From NCBI RefSeq assembly GCF_039523035.1, contig NZ_BAAAEN010000009.1:1-64000 (forward strand): a stretch of 64,000 nucleotides of DNA, given 5' to 3'. Made by a program: the position numbers and the translations under genes. Positions 59,299 to 64,000 of this stretch are shown one piece after another (positions within the stretch are counted from its first letter, which is position 1; each line of letters starts with the position of its first letter). Under the pieces are notes generated by a model. The model searched no databases. It saw only the letters and a program-made list of their open reading frames with translations, and was not told the origin of the DNA. This DNA is from Pigmentiphaga daeguensis. GTDB lineage: Bacteria > Pseudomonadota > Gammaproteobacteria > Burkholderiales > Burkholderiaceae_B.

Positions 59299-60249
59299 TC
59301 AGGCGGGGGCGGATGGCCGCACGGCATAGCGCGGCGGGCGGCCGGACAGGCCGTCTTCCAGGCTTTCGAGCATCATGTCGAGCTGCACCAGGATGGCGGC
59401 GGGCGATCGGCCCGAGATGTGGGGCGTCAGCACGACGTTGTCCATGCCCGCCAGTTCGGCCAGCAGCGCGGCGGGCGGCTCGGGTTCTTCCTCGAGCACG
59501 TCCAGGCCGGCCCCGGCCAGTTGCCCGGCGCGCAGCGCCTCCAGCAGGTCGCCCGTCTTGAGCACCGATCCGCGCGCGACGTTGATGACGACGCCGCCCG
59601 GCCCCAGGGCCTGGAACATTTCGCGGTTCAGCAGGTGGCGCGTGCGCGGCCCGCCGGGGCAGCAGGCGAACAGGAAGTCGCTGTTGCGGGCGAGTTCGAG
59701 CGGGTCGGCGTAGTAGGTGCCGGGCGCGCCCGGCTTGGGGGAAGGGTTGTGGTAGCCGATGTCGGCGCCGCAGGCGGCGGCGCGTTCGGCGACCATGCGG
59801 CCGATCTGGCCCAGGCCGATGATGCCCACCCGGGACTTGTTCAGGCTGGCGCGGGGGGCGCGCAGGGACGTCCAGGCTTCGCCGCGGGCCAGCCGGTTGC
59901 TCAAGGTCCGCAGGCCCCGCGCCAGCGCGAGGGCCAGGCCTATCGCATGGTCGGCCACCGTGGCGGCATTGGCGCCGGGGGCGTTGGTGACCACGATGCC
60001 CCGGGCATGGGCGTCGGCGATGTCGATGTTTTCGGTACCCGCGCCCATGGAGCAGATCACCCGCAGGCGCGGCAGCCTGTCCATCTGGGCGGCGGTCAGG
60101 CCGGTCGAGCCGTTGGTGACCACCGCTTCGACGTCGGCGACGGCGGTGGCGCCGAAGTCCGGCGCGCTCTCGTGCAGGCGGTAGTGCCGCGCGATACCGT
60201 CGCGCAGCGCGGGCGGCAGGGGAATGATGGACAGGACGTGGCGGGTCAT
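59299..60249 (-). CDS. D-isomer-specific 2-hydroxyacid dehydrogenase
   Basis: A 316-residue NAD(P)-dependent dehydrogenase that interconverts 2-oxo-acids and D-2-hydroxyacids. The dinucleotide motif is VGIIGLGQIGRMVAERA; the catalytic Arg is in NVARGSVLK, Glu in LDVLEEEPEPP and His in VLTPHISGRS. The start at 60249 gives MTRHVLSIIPLPPALRDG. It lies in the same strand as the VOC gene (62-base gap), and together they face the Bug/FAD-hydroxylase unit across a divergent promoter region. Glyoxylate or hydroxypyruvate reductase activity is possible. Confidence 0.9.
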   Translation of the reverse strand: MTRHVLSIIPLPPALRDGIARHYRLHESAPDFGATAVADVEAVVTNGSTGLTAAQMDRLPRLRVICSMGAGTENIDIADAHARGIVVTNAPGANAATVADHAIGLALALARGLRTLSNRLARGEAWTSLRAPRASLNKSRVGIIGLGQIGRMVAERAAACGADIGYHNPSPKPGAPGTYYADPLELARNSDFLFACCPGGPRTRHLLNREMFQALGPGGVVINVARGSVLKTGDLLEALRAGQLAGAGLDVLEEEPEPPAALLAELAGMDNVVLTPHISGRSPAAILVQLDMMLESLEDGLSGRPPRYAVRPSAPA

Positions 60250-60311
60250 GGGTGGTTGTTTCCTGGAATGGGGATGCGCCGCGCGGGACACGGCGCACGG
60301 GCCGGACCGTT

Positions 60312-60719
60312 TCAGGCGGCCGGCTTGACCTCCTTCACGGCGCCCTTCCAGCCATTTTCCGTGATGTCGAAGACCGTGCCGTCCGGCATCCGGTATTTGA
60401 CCTCATAAAACACGTTGGGGTCGGTTTCCTTGCGGCCGGTCAGGTAGGTGCCGCCGGCTTCGGTGATGCGCTTCTCGGCGGCTTCCAGGTCGTCGACCCA
60501 CATGCCGAAGTGGATCACGCCGCGCACATCCTTCAGGCCCGCATAGCCGGGCACGGTCTCGTTGGCGAAGTTCAGCAGCGCCACGTTCATGACGCCGTCC
60601 GTCATGTAGATGCCCCGCATGGCCTTGCCGGCCCGGGTCATGCCGAAGGCCTTCTCGAAGAATTGGGCCGCGGCTTCGGGATCTTCCACCGAGAGGGCGA
60701 TGTGCCTGAGTTTTTCCAT
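60312..60719 (-). CDS. VOC (glyoxalase/bleomycin-resistance fold) protein
   Basis: A 135-residue vicinal-oxygen-chelate protein: two betaalphabetabetabeta modules starting LRHIALSVEDPEAAAQFFEKAFGM and RGVIHFGMWVDDLEAAEKRI. Metal-ligand candidates are His7, His in VIHFGM and a C-terminal acidic residue in DGTVFDITENGW. It could be an isomerase, extradiol dioxygenase-like enzyme or lyase in the associated pathway. The first gene of the unit, its start is 61 bases from the inverted repeat at 60780. Confidence 0.85.
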   Translation of the reverse strand: MEKLRHIALSVEDPEAAAQFFEKAFGMTRAGKAMRGIYMTDGVMNVALLNFANETVPGYAGLKDVRGVIHFGMWVDDLEAAEKRITEAGGTYLTGRKETDPNVFYEVKYRMPDGTVFDITENGWKGAVKEVKPAA

Positions 60720-60779
60720 GAGTGCTCCTGGTCGTTCAAGGGCTGATGGGGCTTCCCATCTTTTGGTGTTCCATTCTAT

Positions 60780-60840
60780 ATTACAGGTATACCAAAATTA
60801 ATAAAGGATTTTTGTTGTAGTTTTTTTGGATACCTGTAAT
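60780..60840. promoter_or_regulatory. Long inverted repeat in divergent promoter region
   Basis: Perfect 11-bp arms ATTACAGGTAT (60780-60790) and ATACCTGTAAT (60830-60840) are separated by an AT-rich 39-bp stretch. Each arm continues into a near-match (ACCAAAA and TTTTTGG), so these look like two inverted copies of one operator. The left copy contains the palindrome GGTATACC, which has the GT-AT-AC core of many FCD-type GntR sites. The sequence could control both the VOC unit and the Bug/hydroxylase unit. No regulator gene is in the window beside it. Confidence 0.55.
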
Positions 60841-60934
60841 CGATTTGGCATGTAAATTGCATCGGATGTCTCCGTGTGGCCCGGCGCCTCGGGTGAGCGC
60901 GTCGTGGGCCACTCCACCAAATCTGGAGCTCGGA

Positions 60935-61927
60935 ATGAACAAGCAACGCAGGTCTTGCATGAAGGCGGGGGCCGTGGCCCTGGCCATGGCGGCATCGGGG
61001 GTGGCATGGACGGCCGGCGCGGCCGCGGATTCCTGGCCGGTGCGGCCCATCACCATCGTGGTGCCCTACGCACCGGGCGGCAACACCGACCTGATGGCGC
61101 GGCTGATCGGCGAGCAGCTTGCCAAGGCCTTGCACGTGCCGGTGGTGGTCGACAACAAGGCCGGTGCGGCGGGCCTGATCGCGGCGGAGTACGTGGCGCG
61201 ATCGCCGGCCGACGGCTACACGCTATTCATGGGCACGCTTACGCAGATTTCCACGGCGCCGTTCACCAACAAGATCCGCTACGACCCGGTGAAGGACTTC
61301 GTGCCCATCGCCAACGTGGGCGGCAATCCGTTCGTGATCACGGTCAATGCGCGCGTGCCGGCGCGGGACGTGCAGGAGTTGATCGCCTATGCCAAGAAGC
61401 ATCCCGGCAAGCTCAACATGGGGAACGCCGGCGTGGGCGGGCTGACGCATCTCTCGGCGCTGGTCTTCGCCAAGTACACGGGCATCGACGTGGTGGAAGT
61501 GCCGTACAAGGGGGCGTCGCTGGCGCTGGGCGACGTGGTGGCCGGACAGATCGACATGTATTCCGGCAACCTGTCCGAGGTCGTGCCCTATGCCCGCGAC
61601 GCGCGCGTCCGGTTGCTGGGCGTGTCCAGCAAGAACCGCGTCAAGCAACTGCCGGATGTCCCGGCCCTGGCCGAATCGGTGCCCGGCATTCCCGAGGTCG
61701 AGACCTGGAACGGGCTGCTGGGGCCGGCGGGCATGCCGGCGCAAGCCGTGGACCGGATCTCCGGCGCGGTCCTGGCGGCGCTTGCCGATCCCGTCTTCCG
61801 CAAGAAGCTCGAGGACGCCGGCATCACCCCGCTGCCCGAGGCCAAGGAGCAGTTCGCCCGGCGCATCCGCCGCGACATCGAAGTGTGGAAACCGATGATC
61901 GAGATGGCCGGTATCAAACCCGAATAA
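60935..61927 (+). CDS. Bug/TctC-type periplasmic solute receptor
   Basis: A 330-residue receptor. The signal peptide is MNKQRRSCMKAGAVALAMAASG with cleavage near AAA. Signatures ITIVVPYAPGGNTDLMAR, VDNKAGAAGLIAAEYVA and PADGYTLFMGT follow. The ATG at 60935 follows CTGGAGC. It precedes the FAD hydroxylase by 15 bases, so it likely binds the aromatic or related acid used by that enzyme. Confidence 0.9.
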   Translation: MNKQRRSCMKAGAVALAMAASGVAWTAGAAADSWPVRPITIVVPYAPGGNTDLMARLIGEQLAKALHVPVVVDNKAGAAGLIAAEYVARSPADGYTLFMGTLTQISTAPFTNKIRYDPVKDFVPIANVGGNPFVITVNARVPARDVQELIAYAKKHPGKLNMGNAGVGGLTHLSALVFAKYTGIDVVEVPYKGASLALGDVVAGQIDMYSGNLSEVVPYARDARVRLLGVSSKNRVKQLPDVPALAESVPGIPEVETWNGLLGPAGMPAQAVDRISGAVLAALADPVFRKKLEDAGITPLPEAKEQFARRIRRDIEVWKPMIEMAGIKPE

Positions 61928-61942
61928 TCCAGGAGGAGGATC

Positions 61943-63163
61943 ATGATGCAAGCAGACAAGCAGCGCGTTCTCATCGTCGGGGCCGGCCCCGTCGGCATGG
62001 TGTGCGCGCTGGCGCTGAACCGGCAGGGCATACCGGTGACCGTGTTCGAGCAGGAGCCCGGCCCGGTCAAGGACCAGCGCGCCGCGTCCATCCACCCGAC
62101 CACGCTGGAGATGCTGGACGAGCTGGACGTGACCCGGACCATCGTGCCGCGCGGCCTGGTTTCCGAGACCTACCAGTACCGCGACCGGGTCAGCGGGAAA
62201 CTGATCGCGGAGTTCGACCTGCGCGGGATGGCGGACGTCTTCCGCTTCCCCTTCGTGCTGCAATACGAACAGTACAAGCTGACGGGGGACATCGCGCAGC
62301 AATATGCCGACGAGTCGGATTTCGACGTACGCTACGGGCATGCGGTCGAACAGATCGAGCAGCATGCCGATCAGGTCGAGATCTCGGTCCGGGGGCCCGA
62401 CGGCATCCGGCGCTATCGCGGCGCCTACCTGATCGGCGCGGACGGCGGGCGCAGCACCGTGCGCAAGGCCGCCGGCATCCCGTTCGAAGGCTTCACCTAC
62501 CAGGAACGTTTCATCAAGATCGCGACCAGCTTCGATTTCCAGAAAGCCCATCCCGACTACGCCTATCGCAACTATTTTTCGGACCCGGACGAGTGGTGCA
62601 ACCTGTTCAAGGTCCGGGGCGAGGCCGGGGAAGGGCTGTGGCGCGCCATTTTCCCGACCCGCGTGGACGAGTCCGAGGAAGAGGCGCTGAGCGAACGGGG
62701 CGTCGAGGCCAGGCTGCAGAAGTTCTTCCCCAAGGCCGGGCGCTACGAAGTGGCCTACTGCAACGTGTACGGCGTGAACCAGCGCGTGGCGCAGACCTTC
62801 CGGCGCGGCCGCCTTCTGCTGGCCGGCGATGCGGCGCACGTCAACAATCCCATCGGCGGCATGGGCATGAACGGCGGCATCCACGACGCCATCAACCTGG
62901 CCGGCAAGCTGGGCGCGGTGCTGAGAGGCGGGGACGACGCCCTGCTGGACCAGTACAGCCGCCAGCGGCGCCATGCCGCGGTGGCCTTCGTGCAGGCGCA
63001 GACCATCGCCAACAAGAAAATGCTGGAAGAAAAAGACGAGGCCAGCCGCCAGAAGAAATTCGAAGAGCTGGCGCGCATCGCGGACGATCCGGCCGGCGCG
63101 CGGCAGTACATGCGCCGCGCCTCGCTGCTGGAGAGCCTGGAAACCGCCAATGCCATCACCTGA
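61943..63163 (+). CDS. FAD-dependent aromatic hydroxylase (PHBH/MhpA-type)
   Basis: A 406-residue class A flavin monooxygenase. The FAD loop is RVLIVGAGPVGMVCALAL (GxGxxG), the DG motif is YLIGADGGRSTVRKAAG, and the second FAD motif is GRLLLAGDAAHVNNPIGGMGMNGGIHDAINLAGKL. It ortho-hydroxylates a phenolic substrate with NAD(P)H and oxygen. The overall length is like p-hydroxybenzoate hydroxylase rather than the longer MhpA. It lies between a Bug receptor and an esterase/hydrolase gene (7-base gap), a likely three-gene catabolic unit. Confidence 0.9.
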   Translation: MMQADKQRVLIVGAGPVGMVCALALNRQGIPVTVFEQEPGPVKDQRAASIHPTTLEMLDELDVTRTIVPRGLVSETYQYRDRVSGKLIAEFDLRGMADVFRFPFVLQYEQYKLTGDIAQQYADESDFDVRYGHAVEQIEQHADQVEISVRGPDGIRRYRGAYLIGADGGRSTVRKAAGIPFEGFTYQERFIKIATSFDFQKAHPDYAYRNYFSDPDEWCNLFKVRGEAGEGLWRAIFPTRVDESEEEALSERGVEARLQKFFPKAGRYEVAYCNVYGVNQRVAQTFRRGRLLLAGDAAHVNNPIGGMGMNGGIHDAINLAGKLGAVLRGGDDALLDQYSRQRRHAAVAFVQAQTIANKKMLEEKDEASRQKKFEELARIADDPAGARQYMRRASLLESLETANAIT

Positions 63164-63170
63164 GGACACC

Positions 63171-64000
63171 ATGATCGATCCCACCCGCACGCTGGGCAGC
63201 CTGCCGCCCGAGCAGGCCGCCGAACTCGAGCGCGCCGGCCCCATCTGGGGCACCGACATCAATCGCTTCCGCGACCTGGTCGTCAAGCTGTACTCGCCGC
63301 TGGTGGCGGCGGCGCCCAAGGACGGGATGACCGTCGCGCGCAATCTGCCCTACGGGGACAGCGCGCGCCAGGTGCTGGACATCTTCACGCCCGACGGCGC
63401 GCGCGATGCCGACGTCGTGGTCTTCGTGCACGGCGGCGCCTTCATTCGCGGGTCCAAGAGCGCCAATGGCCATATCTACGACAATGTGTCGTACTGGTTC
63501 GCGCGCCAGGGCATGGTGGCGGTCAACATGGAATACCGCCTGGCGGGCGAGGCGCCGTTCCCCGGCGGCGCCGACGACGTGGCCGCCGCCGTGCGCTGGC
63601 TGGCCGGGCACGTGTCCGCCCATGGCGGCAATCCGCGCCGCATGTTCCTGATCGGACACTCGGCGGGCGGCACGCACGTGGCCACCTATTGCTTCGATCC
63701 GCGCCGGGGCTATCGGCCCGATCCCGGCGTGCTGGGCGCGGTGCTGGTCAGCGCGCGGCTGCGGGCCGACACGCTGCCGGGCAATCCCAACGCCAGGGCG
63801 GTCGAGGCCTACTTCGGCACCGATCCGGCCAGCCACGAGGCCGACTCGCCCATGGCGTACGCCGCCGAGTCGGACCTGCCGGTGATGATCGCCATCGCGC
63901 AATACGAGAATCCCTACCTGGACCTGTACGGGCTGGAGTTCTGCCAGCGCGTGGCCCGCGCGCGCGGCTACGTCCCGCGTTTCGTGCAGATGATGCGGCA
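63171..64000 (+). CDS. Alpha/beta-hydrolase (HSL-like esterase), partial at window end
   Basis: An open frame starting with ATG at 63171 runs off the window end after about 276 residues. It has the HSL-family oxyanion motif FVHGGAFIRG and the nucleophile elbow LIGHSAGGTHVA, so it is a carboxylesterase or lactonase of the kynurenine-formamidase/esterase type. The Asp and His of the triad would lie in or after the cut part. The gene directly follows the FAD hydroxylase gene. Confidence 0.85.
   Translation, partial: MIDPTRTLGSLPPEQAAELERAGPIWGTDINRFRDLVVKLYSPLVAAAPKDGMTVARNLPYGDSARQVLDIFTPDGARDADVVVFVHGGAFIRGSKSANGHIYDNVSYWFARQGMVAVNMEYRLAGEAPFPGGADDVAAAVRWLAGHVSAHGGNPRRMFLIGHSAGGTHVATYCFDPRRGYRPDPGVLGAVLVSARLRADTLPGNPNARAVEAYFGTDPASHEADSPMAYAAESDLPVMIAIAQYENPYLDLYGLEFCQRVARARGYVPRFVQMMR

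Overview
The window comes from a high-GC betaproteobacterium of the family Alcaligenaceae, most likely Bordetella or a close relative such as Achromobacter. Three things point there: a complete dcw (division and cell wall) cluster in which murE and murF form one open reading frame, as reported for Bordetella pertussis; five scattered Bug/TctC-type periplasmic solute receptors without membrane partners, a family known to be greatly expanded in Bordetella; and many small aromatic/organic-acid catabolic operons, each next to its own LysR or GntR regulator.

Layout. 1-4.8 kb: a Tat-exported amidohydrolase, pyrC, a DUF3025 gene, RNase P RNA and a PAS-LuxR regulator. 4.8-10.6 kb (minus strand): a five-gene organic-acid operon (thiolase-like protein, acyl-CoA ligase, Bug receptor, metallo-beta-lactamase-fold hydrolase, FAH-family enzyme). 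10.9-30.3 kb: the dcw cluster, mraZ-rsmH-ftsL-ftsI-murEF-mraY-murD-ftsW-murG-murC-ddl-ftsQ-ftsA-ftsZ, then a peroxiredoxin and lpxC. It is preceded by a sigma70-like promoter overlapped by four 10-bp-phased MraZ boxes. 30.3-39 kb: a DciA-like gene, an M23 peptidase and secA, with a LysR-controlled catabolic cassette lying between the peptidase and secA. 39-43.2 kb: RidA, a YciI-like protein, LysR, a muconate-lactonizing-type enzyme and a Bug receptor.

43.2-54.9 kb is the most interesting accessory region. It has two FCD-type GntR regulators, two paralogous Rieske oxygenases, a Bug receptor, a decayed porin, and a run of genes for a LigJ-like amidohydrolase, a CobW-type metallochaperone, a LigB-type extradiol dioxygenase and three tandem, diverged RraA/HMG-aldolase-like proteins. 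Together these look like a protocatechuate/gallate-type meta-cleavage pathway. Two palindromic motifs tie the region together: CATACNGTATG at four sites and ATATATAATATATAT at two sites.

54.9-60.7 kb (minus strand): mgtE, mtgA, aroE, a TonB-like protein, a D-2-hydroxyacid dehydrogenase and a VOC protein. 60.9-64 kb: a Bug receptor, an FAD hydroxylase and an alpha/beta-hydrolase cut by the window end.

Four convergent or 3'-end intergenic spaces between 28.4 and 39.0 kb carry copies of one modular palindromic element of about 80-84 bp. Its internal hairpins differ between copies by compensatory changes. I consider this element and the two-operator catabolic region the strongest candidates for something not yet described. 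No tRNA, rRNA (other than RNase P RNA as ncRNA), transposase or CRISPR array was seen.
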